Below the pieces are notes generated by a model. That model saw nothing but the letters and a program-made list of their open reading frames with translations. It was not told the DNA's origin and searched no databases. From Bog-473 sp963755495 (GTDB taxonomy: Bacteria > Actinomycetota > Acidimicrobiia > Acidimicrobiales > RAAP-2): a stretch of DNA of 64,000 nucleotides. A program made the position numbers and the translations under genes. This document shows positions 1 through 10,855 of this stretch, piece by piece (within the stretch, counting starts at the first letter, position 1; each line of letters begins with the position of its first letter). The DNA lies in NCBI GenBank assembly GCA_963755495.1, contig CAVWJS010000006.1, positions 558,001 through 622,000 on the forward strand, written 5' to 3'.

Positions 1-806
1 ACCTCGGCATGCCGGCCGACACCCATGACCGCTACTCCAAGATCGTCCGGGCCCCCTTTGGCATGGTGCTGTGCGCCGGCCCGACGGGCAGTGGGAAGAC
101 CACCACCCTTTATGCCACCTTGAGCGAGGTCAACAACCCGACCCTCAATGTCATGACCATCGAGGACCCGGTCGAGTACGTCTTCCCCTCCATCAATCAG
201 ATCCAGACCAACGACCAGGCCGGGCTGACCTTCGCCACCGGGCTCAAATCCATCCTGCGCCAGGACCCCGACGTGATCTTGGTGGGGGAGATCCGTGACG
301 TCGAAACGGCCCGCGTGGCGGTCCAGTCCGCCTTGACCGGGCACTTCGTGGTCTCCTCTTTGCACGCCACGGACGCCGTCTCGGCCCTGCACCGCTTCTT
401 GGACATGGGCATCGAGTCCTTTCTCATCGCCTCTTCGGTCCTCGCCGTGGTGGGCCAGCGCCTGGTGCGCCGGATCTGCCCGTCGTGCAAGGCCCGCTAC
501 ACCCCCACAGCCGAAGAGCTGGCCTTCTATGAAGACAGCGGGGGACCGCCCAAGGAGATCTTCTACAAGGGGACGGGCTGCAACTTTTGCAGCGACACCG
601 GCTACCAGGACCGCATCGGGGTCTACGAGCTCCTCGAGATGACGCCGCAAATTAGGAGACTCATCGTGGGCTGGGCGACCCAGGAAGAGTTGCGCTCCCT
701 GGCCCAAAAGCAGGGCATGCGCACACTGCGCACCGAGGCCACCAACCTCGTGGCCGAAGACATCACCACCGTGGCCGAAGTGATTAGGAGCATGTACACG
801 CTATGA
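1..806 (+). CDS. pilB: Type IV pilus assembly ATPase PilB, cassette A (5' end outside window)
   Basis: This is the C-terminal ATPase half of the hexameric motor that powers pilus extension from the cytoplasmic face. The window opens inside the gene, and the reading frame is open from base 3. Visible motifs are the Walker A GPTGSGKTTT, the Asp-box region TIEDPVEYV, the Walker B region LVGEIRD, a conserved SLHATDA segment and a tetracysteine zinc motif (CPSC...CNFC). The sequence is nearly identical to the cassette B pilB at an offset of 11,942 bases, with only about a dozen substitutions clustered at 510-680. Its stop codon overlaps the pilC start (ATGA). The product is complete at its C-terminus (MYTL). 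Family identity is certain; whether the N-terminal MshEN domain is present cannot be seen. Confidence 0.95.
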   Translation, partial: LGMPADTHDRYSKIVRAPFGMVLCAGPTGSGKTTTLYATLSEVNNPTLNVMTIEDPVEYVFPSINQIQTNDQAGLTFATGLKSILRQDPDVILVGEIRDVETARVAVQSALTGHFVVSSLHATDAVSALHRFLDMGIESFLIASSVLAVVGQRLVRRICPSCKARYTPTAEELAFYEDSGGPPKEIFYKGTGCNFCSDTGYQDRIGVYELLEMTPQIRRLIVGWATQEELRSLAQKQGMRTLRTEATNLVAEDITTVAEVIRSMYTL

Positions 807-2026
807 GCACAACCAAGAACATGTCCAGGTTCCGCTTCAGTGCGCTCAACAGCACCGGAGCCAAGGTGAACGGGGTCGAGCTGGCAGTTACATCCGGCGC
901 GGCCCACCTCGCCCTGCTCGAGCGCGGCTATCAGCCCCTGGAGGTGACCGAGAAGAAGAGCATCCTGACCTTTGAGCTCACCACCAAGAAGGTGCCCCGC
1001 AAAGAGATCATGCACTTCTCCCGCCAGCTCAGCGTCTTTATGACCGCCGGGATCCCCATTCTCGAAGGCCTCGAAGTTATCGAGTCGGAGACCAACGAGA
1101 AGCTCATGAAGAGGGTCCTCGTCGAGATGATCGAGGATCTCCGGGCCGGCGACACCTTCGCCGCCGCCGCGGCCTCGCACCCCGAAGCCTTCCCGACCTT
1201 CTATGTCGGGATCCTCGAGTCGGCCGAGCTCACCGGGAACCTCGACACCGTCCTCAACCAGCTGGCCGACTACATCGAGCGTGACGTCGAGGCTCGCTCC
1301 ACCCTGACCTCGGCCATGATCTACCCAGGCGTCGTCGCCGCGATGGCGGTCGTGGTGATCGTGGTCCTCGCCACTTTTGTCTTGCCACGATTCGTGACGT
1401 TCTTTAAGTCTCTCCACGCCAAACTTCCGCTGCCGACCCGCATGCTGCTCAGTGGGACATCGTTCCTGTCCGAATGGTGGTACGTGTTGGTTGCGCTCAT
1501 CGTCGCCGTCGCCGTCGGCTTCGTCGCCATGCGTCGTTCGCCGCACGGGAGAGCCATCCTCGATGGTCTTCTCTTAAAACTTCCGGTGATGGGAGACGTT
1601 GTCCAAGCCGCCATCCTCGAGCGCATCTGCCGAATCCTGTCCTCCATGCTCCGCGCCGGCGTTGACCTGCCCCAGGCCATGGCCGTCACAGCTGACTCCG
1701 CCAACAACGCCGTCTACCACAAAGGGCTCAATCAGATACGAGAAGACATGATGCAAGGCCAGGGTCTAGCGGTGCCTCTCGCCCGCACCGGCCTGTTTCC
1801 CGGCGCGGCGCAGCAGATGTTCCGGGTCGGGGAAGAAACAGGAACGCTCGACACACAACTCGAGACGGCGGCCAAGTACTACCACCGGGAACTCGACGTC
1901 CGAGTGAAGCACTTCACGAGTCTCTTCGAACCGGCGATCATCATCTTCATGGGGGTCATCGTCGGCTTCGTCGCTGTCGCCCTCGTATCGGCCATGTACG
2001 GCATCTACAACCAGGTCAAAGTGTAA
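803..2026 (+). CDS. pilC: Type IV pilus inner-membrane platform protein PilC, cassette A
   Basis: The 407-residue product has the two tandem T2SSF domains of PilC/GspF proteins. The first contains KEIMHFSRQLSVFMTAGIPI and the second the equivalent ERICRILSSMLRAGVDLPQA. Three membrane segments lie near residues 170-195, 215-240 and 375-400. PilC is the membrane platform on which PilB acts to add pilin subunits. The start overlaps the pilB stop by four bases, so the two are probably translationally coupled. The first 90 codons are almost identical to cassette B, and identity then becomes patchy (membrane segments diverged, second T2SSF half conserved), a mosaic that suggests recombination between copies or local selection. 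Confidence 0.95.
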   Translation: MSTTKNMSRFRFSALNSTGAKVNGVELAVTSGAAHLALLERGYQPLEVTEKKSILTFELTTKKVPRKEIMHFSRQLSVFMTAGIPILEGLEVIESETNEKLMKRVLVEMIEDLRAGDTFAAAAASHPEAFPTFYVGILESAELTGNLDTVLNQLADYIERDVEARSTLTSAMIYPGVVAAMAVVVIVVLATFVLPRFVTFFKSLHAKLPLPTRMLLSGTSFLSEWWYVLVALIVAVAVGFVAMRRSPHGRAILDGLLLKLPVMGDVVQAAILERICRILSSMLRAGVDLPQAMAVTADSANNAVYHKGLNQIREDMMQGQGLAVPLARTGLFPGAAQQMFRVGEETGTLDTQLETAAKYYHRELDVRVKHFTSLFEPAIIIFMGVIVGFVAVALVSAMYGIYNQVKV

Positions 2027-4026
2027 TGCGAACTCCCCGATTTACCTCCGTTCAACAAACGCCGTGGTCACACCTCCTCAATCGGCCCCATGGTCGGGAT
2101 CGTCGGATGGCGCGCCACTGGGAAGAGAGCGGATTCACGTTGGTCGAACTGCTCATCGTGGTTGTCGTACTCCCGCTCGTCGTTGGGGCGGTAGCTCTGG
2201 CGCTGATGTCGGTTTTCAACCTTCAGGGCGGCGTGTCCAACCGCCTGTCGAATTCGGCCGATGCGCAGATCGTTTCGGCCAACTTCGTGAGTGACGTGCA
2301 GGGAGCGTCACTCATCACGACTGCCTCTTCGCCCACTAGCCCCGCTGCCTGTGGGACGAGCTCTCAACTACTCGGCATGGTCTTGGGGACCGGGCAAACA
2401 GAGGTTTCCTACGTGGACGCTCCTTTAGGTAGCAGTAACGCCCTGAGCCGCAACGTCTGTCAGGGGGGAACGCTCGCGACGGGCGTCGTCGGGGGCCAGA
2501 CCGGAATCACGTCCCTCTCCGTCAGCACATTGTCAGTGCCTGTCGTGGCGGGGGATCAGTTGACCATTTTCCATTCGAACCCTGATGGATCGCTTTCTAG
2601 ACAGGCGGTCGTTGCCTCGTCGGCGGAACCGGTCGGATCAACCTCTATCGCCGTAAACGCATTTACATCGACCTTTTCCTCTGCCATTGGAGATGCGGTA
2701 CTCGACTCGACCACTCCCACGAGCAAGTCAGTCCTCTCCCGCAATGTTCCGAGTAACTTGCAGCCCACCATTTCCTGTGGTGCGAGCGTGAGCAACTGCG
2801 CTTCCGCGGCTGCGGCGGGTTGGACAGCGACGTCTGGGGTGTCCGGGGTCACACTTAACATCGGAGAGACGCTGGGCGCAGGCACGAGCGGTGCGGATAG
2901 CTTCCATTATGCGCTTACCGGTGTGCCCCGTATCTGGAATTCAAACAGTGGAGGCGTGCCCTCATCGGGAGGTCATCTTCCTCTACTGCTTCTTGCAGGT
3001 AGTGCATTGGGCTCTAACCCGGCGATCAATTGCTCAGTTTTCGGTTCGCTCACTATCGCCGGCGAGGCGGCAATCGACTCCACCTCGACCGGTACGCAAG
3101 TCGAAGCCTTTCTTGGCAGCATCCAAGCAGGCCAGTTCTATACGGCGGCCAGCAATACCCAAAATATGTTTTCGGCACCGTTTGGGGTCATAAGCCCTCA
3201 GACGGCGGTGATGGGTCCAGTGATCCCCGATCCATACGCCGGGCTGACCGCACCAAATCCGGCTTCGCTGCCGACGCAAACCGGTACGGCGAGCAATTAC
3301 ACCGGTACGGGCAACGTCACCTTTCAGCCTGGTTACTATCCCGGCACACTCAATGTCAATCCATCAGGTAGTGGTGGGTTCGGATTGGCGAACGTCACGT
3401 TGGCCAGTGGCGTCTATTACCTCGCTCAGGGCGCGAACATCAACCTGGCCAATGTGACCAGTGCTCCAGGCGGAGTGTTCATCTATGTTGCCGCTGGGAC
3501 CTTGAACATGCTGGGAACCAGCGTCACGCTTGCTCCTTTGGCCAGCCCACCGTCTCCGGCGCCCAACATGGTGGTTTGGCAGGCAGCTTCTGACTCCAAC
3601 CCGATCACCCCGATCTTCAACTCGGGGAATGCCCTCTACGGAGGCACGATCTACGCGCCCAGCGCCGTGGTTGGTTCTGACCTCGGCATTTTCGGCGGGT
3701 CCTTTGCCGCATCCTCCGTGGTGGCTGCGGGGATCCAATGTTTCGCGGCAAGTGTCACGATCGGTGCGTTGCCAGCCGTATCGGGCATCAGTCCCGCTGG
3801 CGGCCCGGTCGCCGGAGGAACATCGGTCACGATTTCCGGCAGCAATTTCCTCACGGGTGCCTCGGTTTCCTTCGGGCACGTGGCCGCCACAAATGTCACA
3901 GTCAGCGCTTCCGGAAATCAGATCACGGCCACTGCACCAGCCGGGTCGGGAACGGTTGACGTAACGGTCACGACGCCGAGTGGTACCAGTTCCATCTCTC
4001 CCGCCGACCACTACACGTATTCGTGA
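2026..4026 (+). CDS. Large type IV prepilin-like protein with beta-helix-like ectodomain and IPT/TIG domain
   Basis: The 666-residue protein starts at the ATG overlapping the last base of the pilC stop. Residues 1-35 form a long basic prepilin leader ending in ESG, followed by the class III signal FTLVELLIV with Glu at +5 and one hydrophobic helix to about residue 65. This predicts processing by PilD and insertion in a pilus or pseudopilus. Residues 330-560 are Gly/Ala/Thr/Ser rich with short repeating strands and resemble polymer-forming or beta-helix ectodomains (inference). Residues 580-665 look like one IPT/TIG Ig-like domain (ISPAGGPVAGGTSVTISGS...). The cassette B counterpart at 13968 has a related N-terminus but lacks both the beta-helix-like part and the IPT domain. 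Likely a minor pilin or pilus-tip adhesin. Confidence 0.8.
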   Translation: MRTPRFTSVQQTPWSHLLNRPHGRDRRMARHWEESGFTLVELLIVVVVLPLVVGAVALALMSVFNLQGGVSNRLSNSADAQIVSANFVSDVQGASLITTASSPTSPAACGTSSQLLGMVLGTGQTEVSYVDAPLGSSNALSRNVCQGGTLATGVVGGQTGITSLSVSTLSVPVVAGDQLTIFHSNPDGSLSRQAVVASSAEPVGSTSIAVNAFTSTFSSAIGDAVLDSTTPTSKSVLSRNVPSNLQPTISCGASVSNCASAAAAGWTATSGVSGVTLNIGETLGAGTSGADSFHYALTGVPRIWNSNSGGVPSSGGHLPLLLLAGSALGSNPAINCSVFGSLTIAGEAAIDSTSTGTQVEAFLGSIQAGQFYTAASNTQNMFSAPFGVISPQTAVMGPVIPDPYAGLTAPNPASLPTQTGTASNYTGTGNVTFQPGYYPGTLNVNPSGSGGFGLANVTLASGVYYLAQGANINLANVTSAPGGVFIYVAAGTLNMLGTSVTLAPLASPPSPAPNMVVWQAASDSNPITPIFNSGNALYGGTIYAPSAVVGSDLGIFGGSFAASSVVAAGIQCFAASVTIGALPAVSGISPAGGPVAGGTSVTISGSNFLTGASVSFGHVAATNVTVSASGNQITATAPAGSGTVDVTVTTPSGTSSISPADHYTYS

Positions 4027-4090
4027 CCATGAGCGGCCCAGCCATGAAACTCAACGAAACGTTACAAGCGCAGAACGGGTACTCGCTGCT

Positions 4091-7000
4091 GTGAATGGCG
4101 CGCCCTATCGTCGCAGCTCTCGGTTAGCTCGGGCCCGATCAGCCGCGCCTCGGCAAGGGGCAGAGAAGAGTCGCGCGCCAAGAGAGATCTGAAGCCGGAG
4201 ACACGTTGATCGAGATTCTTCTCGCGCTCGTCGTCATCAGCCTTGGTGTGGTCTCGCTCATCGCCGCTTTTGCCACTTCTATTTCGACTTCAGCCGATCA
4301 CCGCTCTTTGGCCACCCTCGACACCTTGCTCAAGTCATTCGCGGAGACAGCCACCTTTCAGATCCAGCAGTCATCCAGCCCGTTGTTCGCGACGTGTGCC
4401 ACCCCTACGACGTACTCGGCCATTTCGAGTTCGTTCACCCTTCCCGCCGGAGATAGCGCCTACAAGGTTCCTTCTGTCTCCTCCGTTCAGTACTCGACCA
4501 AGAGCCAATCGAGCACCACCTGGGCCTCGGGGTCCTACCTCACCAGCACGCTGAATGCGGGGACTCCAGCGACAACCTTGACCGTAAATGCACTTCCGGC
4601 GGGAGTCACCGCAAATGATTTGATTGCAGTCGGGACGGGTAACGGGGAGACGACCTTTACGGCGACGCAGACACTGTCTGCGTCTACGGGACCGACGACA
4701 ATCAGTGTCGTTCGACTGTCTCCAAGCACAACTCTCACGGCGGGCTCGAATGTCTACGACCAAAACTGGTCGGGGTTAGCCGGATGTCCGACGAATTCCA
4801 TTGCACCTCAGCAGATCACCGCGACGGCATCGGGTCCTGGCGGCATCACGAGCTCTCTGTCTTTCGTGGTTGATCAGCCAGATGATGGCCAACCTCAGTT
4901 CTCCCCACCGACGACGATCACTGTCCTCGGCGGTTCGACCTTCAACATCCCGGTAACGGCCACCGGTGGACCGATCCCCACGCTCACAGAACAGCAGACC
5001 CTATCGAGTGAAGGGGGACTCCCTAGCTCCGTGTACTCCTCTTTGACCTGGAATACCACAGTTAATGGCACCGGTACGTTGTCCGGAACGGCGCCGAGTG
5101 CGAACGGTAGCTATTCCGTCGCCACGATCACTGCCACAAACGGCGTCGGATCTTCGGTATCTCAGGTCTACACATTGGTAGTTGGCATACCGCCGGCCAT
5201 CACCAGCGCCGCCCAAGTCTCCGAGACACCGGGCTCGACATTCACTTTCACGGTGACTGCAACCGGATCGCCTATTCCGGCGATTTCTGCATCGGGACTG
5301 CCTGCCGGGGTCACCTTCACCGACAACGACAACCAGACTGCGACTCTGTCGGGTACCGCACCAACCACACTTGGCAGTTACCCCATCACGATCTCAGCGT
5401 CTAACAACCTCGGCACCGCGACGCAGGCGTTCACCCTTATTGTCAGCTCTCCTCCCACCATCACCACGGCGTCTCTGGCAACTGCCGACGCAGGCCAGAC
5501 CGGCTACTCACAGAGCCTGGCCGCCACGGGCGGGACGACGCCCTACACCTGGTCGATCAGCAGCGGCGTGCTGCCCAGCGGCTTGACCATAGGTGGCTCG
5601 ACCGGAATCATCAGCGGCAATGTGAGCAGCACGGCGGTGACCCAAACGTTCACGGTCGAAGTGACGGACGCTGGTGGACTGACAGGCACGAAGTCCTTCA
5701 CTCTCACGGTGAACGCCGCCCCGACTATCACCACGGGTTCGCTCCCCGCGGCCACCAAGACGGGGAACTACTCCCAGTCCCTGGCGGCCACCGGCGGCAC
5801 GACCCCTTATACGTGGTCGATCAGTAGCGGTGGCCTGCCCAGTGGCTTGACCATCGGTGGTTCGACCGGAACCATTAGCGGCACAGTCAGCAGCACGGCT
5901 GTCACCGAGACGTTCACGGTACAGGTCAGTGGTGCCAACGGCGCTAGCTCGACCAAGTCGTTCACCATCACGGTGAACGCTGTCCCCAACATCACGACCA
6001 CAACTCTTCCGGCCGGCACGAAGACCGGGACCTACTCCCAGACTCTTGGGGTCAGTGGTGGTACCACGCCTCTCACGTGGTCACTGGCGAGTGGCGTGTT
6101 GCCCACCGGCCTGACGCTTGGAAGCTCGAGTGGAGTCATCACGGGCACCATCTCGAGTGCGGCGGTCAGCGAAACCTTCACCGTGCAGGTAACCGATGCG
6201 AACGGTGTGAGCGACACGCAGTCACTGAGTATCACGGTGAACAGTGCCCCGACGATAACGACCACCTCTCTGGCCGTCGCTACTGATGGTCAAACTGGCT
6301 ACTCCCAGACTCTGGCCGCCACCGGTGGCACCACCCCCTACACCTGGTCGATCAGTAGCGGCACGTTGCCCACTGGGCTCACGCTCAGCGCTACCAGTGG
6401 CGTAATCAGCGGGAATGTCGGTAGCGGCGCCGGCTCGAAAACCTTCACGGTCCAAGTGAAAGACGCCAATGGTGTGAGTGCCTCGCTGCCACTCACTCTC
6501 ACGGTGAACCCTGCGCCGAACATCACCACCACCTCATTGCCAGGAGGTACCAAGACCGGGTCCTACTCCCAGACCCTGACGGCCAGCGGTGGAACGACTC
6601 CGCTCACCTGGTCGGTTTCGACGGGAATATTGCCGACCGGTCTTAACCTCAGTGGGACCACGGGGGTCATCAGCGGCACCATTTCGGGGTCGACCGAGAC
6701 CTTCACGGTCAAGGCCACGGACGCCAACGGTGTGTCCGACACCCAGTCGCTCACCATCACGGTGAACAATGTCCCCAACATCACGACCACATCTCTTCCG
6801 GCCGGTACGAAGACCGGGATCTATGCCCAAACTCTTGGGGTCAGCGGTGGTACAACGCCCTTCACCTGGTCACTGGCGAGTGGCGTGTTGCCCACCGGCC
6901 TGACGCTTGGAAGCTGAGCGGAGCCATCACGGGCACCATCTCGAGTGCGGCGATAAGTGAGACCTTCACCGTGCAGGTAACCGACGCGGACGGCGTGAGC

Positions 7001-9164
7001 GGCACGAAGTCACTGAGCATCACGATTAATGCCGCTCCCCTGATAACGACCGACCACTCTGGCTGCTGCCACTGATGGCCAGACTGGCTACTCCCAGACT
7101 CTGGCCGCCACCGGTGGCACGACCCCCAACACCTGGTCGATCAGTAGCGGCACGTTGCCCACTGGGCTCACGCTCAGCAGCGACCGGTGGCGTGATCAGC
7201 GGCACCGTCGGTAGCTCCGCCAGCACGAAGACCTTCACCGTCGAGGTGACAGACGCCAATGGTGTGAGTGCCTCGCTGCCACTCACTCTCACGGTGAACG
7301 CGGCCCCGAACATCACGACAACCTCACTGCCGGCCGGTACGAGGACGGCGGCCTACCTCCAGACCCTGACGGCCACCGGAGGAACCACTCCGCTCACCTG
7401 GTCGGTTTCGACGGGGATATTGCCGACCGGTCTTAGCCTCGAGTGGGACCACCGGGGTTATCAGCGGCACCATCGGGGCCGGGGCTGAGCGAGACCTTCA
7501 CGGTCAAGGCCAGCGATGCCAACGGCGTTGCCGATACGCAGGTACTCACCCTCACGGTGAACGCGGCGCCGACTGTCGCCACCACGACATTACCGGGGGC
7601 GACCAAGACCGGGACCTACTACCAAACCCTGGCCGTCAGCAGGCGGAACTGCACCGTTCACGTGGACGATCACCACTGGGATCCTTCCATCCGGGCTCAC
7701 GCTCAGTAGCTAACTGGGGTGATCAGTGGCACCGTCTGGAATGCGGCGCTGAGCGAGACGTTCACGGTCAAGGTCGTTGACAGCTACGGCGTGTCCGCGA
7801 CGCAGTCACTCACCATCACGGTGAACCCCCTGCCGCTGATCACGGTCACGCCGCTCGCTACGGCCACTGATGGCCAAACTGGCTACTCCCAGACTCTGGC
7901 CGCCACCGGTGGCACGACCCCTTACACGTGGTCCATTACTTCTGGCGTGATTCCCACTGGGCTCACACTCGGCAGTACAAGTGGTGTGATCAGCGGTACC
8001 GTCGCCGGTACTGCGGTCACCGAGACCTTCACGGTGCAACTGACTGACGTCGACAACGTGAGTGCCTCGCTGCCCTTCACTCTCACGGTGAACGCGGCCC
8101 CGAACATCACGACAACCTCACTGCCCGCCGGCACGAGGACTGCGGCCTACTCGCAGACTCTGGCCGCCACCGGAGGAACGACGTCCGCTCACCTGGACGG
8201 TTTCAATGGGGACATTGCCGACCGGTCTTACCCTCGGCGGGACCACGGGCGTCATCAACGGCACTATTGGGTCCGGCACGGCGAGCGAGACCTTCACGGT
8301 CATGGCCAGCGATGTCAACGGTGTATCCGATACGCAGGTCGCTTACCATCACGGTCAACCTGGCTCCCACCATCGCCACCACGACGTTGCCGGGAGCGAC
8401 GAAGACCGGGACCTACAACCAGACCCTGGCCGTCAACAGGAGGAACTGCGCCGTTCACCTGGTCGATAACCGCCGGGGTGCTCCCATCCGGGCTCTCACT
8501 CAACACGTCCAGCGGTGTGATCACTGGCACGGTTGCCAATACGGCAGTGAACGAAACCTTCACCGTCAAGGTTGCTGACTCCTACGGCGTGTCCGCCACG
8601 CAGTCACTCACCATCACCGTGAATGGTGCCCCCACCGTGACGACCGCCACGCTGCCCGGGGCTACGAAGACGGGGGCCTATTCTCAAACTCTGGCCGCCA
8701 CCGGTGGGACGACCCCTTACGCGTGGTCGCTAAGCGGTGGTATATTGCCCACTGGGCTTGCGCTCAGCAGCGGTGGTATCATCAGCGGCACTGTCGGCAC
8801 GACCGCCGCCACGCGAGACATTCACCGTTCAGGTGACGGATGCGGATGGCGTGACCGGTACGCACGGTCACTCTCCATCACCGTGAATGCAGTGCCCGAC
8901 ATCACGACCACCACATTGCCTGGTGGTGACAAGAGGAGGCACTTATTCACAGACAGTCTCTGCCACAGGTGGAACCACCCCCAACGTTGGTCAGTGTCCG
9001 TCGGCAACCTGCCCGCCGGACCTTGGAATCAACGCCTCGACCGGCGTCATAAGCGGGACGGTCAACAATCCTTCGGCACGAATGGGAAGTACACGTTCAC
9101 GGTCAAAGTCACCGACGCCAATGGCGTCAGTGACACCCAACAACTCTCCATCATGATCAGCTAA
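4091..9164 (+). pseudogene. Giant prepilin with He_PIG-like Ig repeat array, cassette A, multiply frameshifted
   Basis: This is the positional counterpart of the intact 1521-residue prepilin at 15374. A leader can be read from GTG 4091 to about 4190 in one frame. The prepilin core GDTLIEILLALVV (Gly -1, Glu +5) is in another frame, so one base change near 4185 separates leader and core. The longest intact piece, 4206-6917, carries the core, a divergent N-terminal region and the first Ig-like repeats. Further shifts occur near 6914 (one base missing in the repeat motif), 7050, 7190, 7440, 7640-7715, 8190, 8440, 8810 and 8930, judged by comparing repeat units. Uninterrupted, it would be about 1,690 residues: a membrane-anchored pilin fused to a long stalk or adhesin. 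It may be a decaying duplicate or may contain sequence errors; I cannot separate these. Confidence 0.7.
5456..9164 (+). repeat. Array of 14 Ig-like (He_PIG-type) repeats of about 264 bp
   Basis: Fourteen units can be counted from the recurring block encoding GYSQTLAATGGTTPYTWS or variants, at about 5502, 5766, 6031, 6298, 6560, 6821, 7087, 7352, 7614, 7880, 8141, 8410, 8675 and 8939. Each unit is about 88 residues: a TTTLPAGTKTG-like opening, the block above, SGVLPTGLTL, and an FTV.VTDANGVS...ITVN end. The pattern matches putative Ig domains of the He_PIG type. Two alternating subtypes exist, one opening with DGQTGYSQ and one with GTKTGTYSQ, which suggests growth by duplication of multi-unit blocks. 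Confidence 0.8.
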
Positions 9165-9258
9165 TGAGAGACTCGTCGAGTAAACGAAGTGGGCATCAGA
9201 ATGAAGACACAGCCACGGGCGCCAAATTGATTGTGAGTCCAGGCAGATCCGCATCGCG

Positions 9259-9798
9259 ATGCCTCGCACCGGAAGACGGTCCGGGCACGATGACGCTGGC
9301 GCGGTACTCATCTTGGCCATGGTGTTCATGATCGGTGTCGGAATGGCCATCATCTCATTGCTGGGATTGTCGGGGAACGATCTTCTCAACACGTCTCACC
9401 TCAATACGGTGAGGTCCATCGACTATGCCGCCGGCGGAGCCGCCGAGGTGGCCATATGGAACACTCGTTACAGCTCACTCGACGACTACAGCAAGCACCC
9501 GTGCCTGTGCAGGCACGAATCCCTCGGTCGAGATCAATGGCCAATACTTCGAAGTCTGGTGCAGCACCGTCTCGAACCCCGGAACCTCGAATACCCGGGT
9601 CGTCACTTTGTCAGCCTGTCCGCTGACTGCGCAGGAGGTCACGCACGGAGGGCTTACATCGATCTGTGCCCGCCCGTCATTGCAAGCCGTGGTGACTTTC
9701 AATGACTACAACGATCTCAACGTTGATCAATGCACTATGTTCTTGTCCAGGGGAGCTGTGGTACTGGCATGACCCTGGATAGCTGGATCGTCAAATGA
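9259..9798 (+). pseudogene. PilX-like minor prepilin, cassette A, frameshifted
   Basis: The first frame gives a DDAGAVLILAMVFMIG membrane helix and NDLLNTSHLNTVRSIDYAAGGAAEVAIWNTRYS, which aligns with the N-terminus of the intact protein at 19939 (AGAVLVLALLFLG...TNDLNNTAHFASARSLQFAASSATETAI). After about 9490 the homology moves to another frame (FEVWCSTVSNPGTSNTRVVTLSACP...LQAVVTFNDY). Near 9740 it moves again (SCGTGMTLDSWIVK, stop at 9798). Two single-base shifts therefore interrupt one gene. Unlike cassette B, there is no IPT/TIG extension. PilX-like minor pilins assist pilus assembly; this copy is unlikely to be functional if the sequence is right. Confidence 0.65.
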
Positions 9799-9885
9799 GG
9801 GAATCGAGAGCCGCGTTGACCGTCCAGTGTCGGGGAGGTGATGTCGATCGCGCAGTCGTGTAGGGCATGAGCGCTTTCGTTGACC

Positions 9886-9973
9886 GTTCAACACACTCGC
9901 GGGACTTGGCGGCTGTTGAACGAACGGCGATATAGCGGTTTTTAGCAACTCTACAGACATTCCGACGGGATGT
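9886..9973. promoter_or_regulatory. Two inverted repeats upstream of the cassette A pilin
   Basis: The 237-base gap before the pilin start holds two dyads. The first has 8-base arms GTTCAACA and TGTTGAAC at 9886-9893 and 9914-9921. The second is AGACATTCC/GGGATGTCT at 9953-9973, with one mismatch and a three-base loop. They could be operator or 5' UTR hairpins. No comparable dyad is seen before the cassette B pilins, and function is unknown. Confidence 0.3.
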
Positions 9974-10035
9974 CTTCTGAAAAATGGTGGGCAGCGTAGT
10001 GATCCTTCGCGCCCAAAAACGAAAGGCAAAACAAA

Positions 10036-10512
10036 ATGATGGAGCGTTATCGTGAAATCCAGCGCCAAAAGGCCGCTGGCGAAAGAGAAGGTGGGTTCAC
10101 CCTTATCGAACTCCTCATCGTCATCGTCGTCCTCGGCATTTTGGCGGCAGTTGTCGTCTTCGCCCTGGGTGGAGTGACGGGACAGAGTGCGGTGGCGGCC
10201 TGCAAGGCGGATGCCAAGACGGTGGAGACGGCCATGGTGCGGTTTTGAGACAGAGAACGCGGTGTGATCGGTGACGCTACGCAGTCTGAGACCAGCACGG
10301 CGACACAAGTGGCGCCGTACCTCAAGAGCTTCCCGTCGAACCCCACGCACTACTTCATCGGGATTGCGGGTATCGGGTGCTGTAGGTACGACATGGTTGG
10401 CAGCGGCCAGGTGGACGTTGCCCGCCGTCCTGGTGCGGCGGGCACTGGCTGGGTAACTACGACACGGAGACCGTCAACCACTGGGTGTAACGGAGTAGCT
10501 AGTAGGGCGTAA
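10036..10512 (+). pseudogene. pilA: Type IV major pilin, cassette A, frameshifted
   Basis: The N-terminal 65 residues are almost the same as in the pilins at 21794 and 22377: leader MMERYREIQRQKAAGERE, class III motif GFTLIELLIV, and GVTGQSAVAACK. A frameshift near 10240 ends that frame at 10248. The conserved YLKSFPSNPTHYFIGIAG block continues in a different frame from about 10264. A further local shift lies near 10400-10450, where YDTETVNHW is in another frame, and the C-terminal GCNGVASRA ends at 10512. An AAAGGC ribosome-binding site precedes the ATG as in the intact copies. A strong hairpin follows. It is either a decayed duplicate or affected by sequence error. Confidence 0.7.
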
Positions 10513-10537
10513 AGAGCACAGAAGTGCGATGATCCGA

Positions 10538-10566
10538 GGAGCCCGGCCACCGTGCCGGGCTCTTCG
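10538..10566 (+). terminator. Hairpin after the cassette A pilin
   Basis: The arms AGCCCGGC and GCCGGGCT (10540-10547 and 10554-10561) enclose a short loop and are followed by a T-containing tract (CTTCGGTTT). A very similar, longer hairpin lies after the first cassette B pilin, so the element appears to be part of the duplicated unit. Confidence 0.7.
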
Positions 10567-10855
10567 GTTTCACCGTTTAGAAAACTGATTGGCCCAATAG
10601 CGGGGCGTCGCAGCCGAATGGAGCAGCTCGCCTGCGGCCGCTTCATCATCGAGCTTGGCGCCACAGCTACGGCCACATTGAAGGGAGCGGGCTCTCGTTC
10701 AAACTGAGTGTTTCCTGGTACAGGGCGATTCGTGGGCCGATAGGCGTGCGAAATTGGGCTGCTATTGGGATTCGGTGGTCCACCCGGAGATTCTCGCAGG
10801 GCACGCTTGTCCCCATGAAGAAGACGTCCGCCCTCGCTGCCTCGCTGGAGGCGTG
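10567..10855. other. Intergenic gap between the cassettes
   Basis: No coding sequence with recognisable homology is seen here between the cassette A terminator and pilB of cassette B. A promoter for cassette B is expected in this stretch, but I could not identify convincing -35 and -10 boxes. A GGAG ribosome-binding site sits at 10847-10850. Confidence 0.5.

Noticed and set aside
623..1546. Minus-strand open frame of 307 codons over pilB/pilC
   Set aside because: It lies wholly antisense to well-supported pilus genes and its translation is compositionally biased.
5456..9164. Regular repeats considered as a CRISPR array or satellite
   Set aside because: Units of about 264 bp have no short repeat/unique spacer structure and encode a recognisable protein domain.
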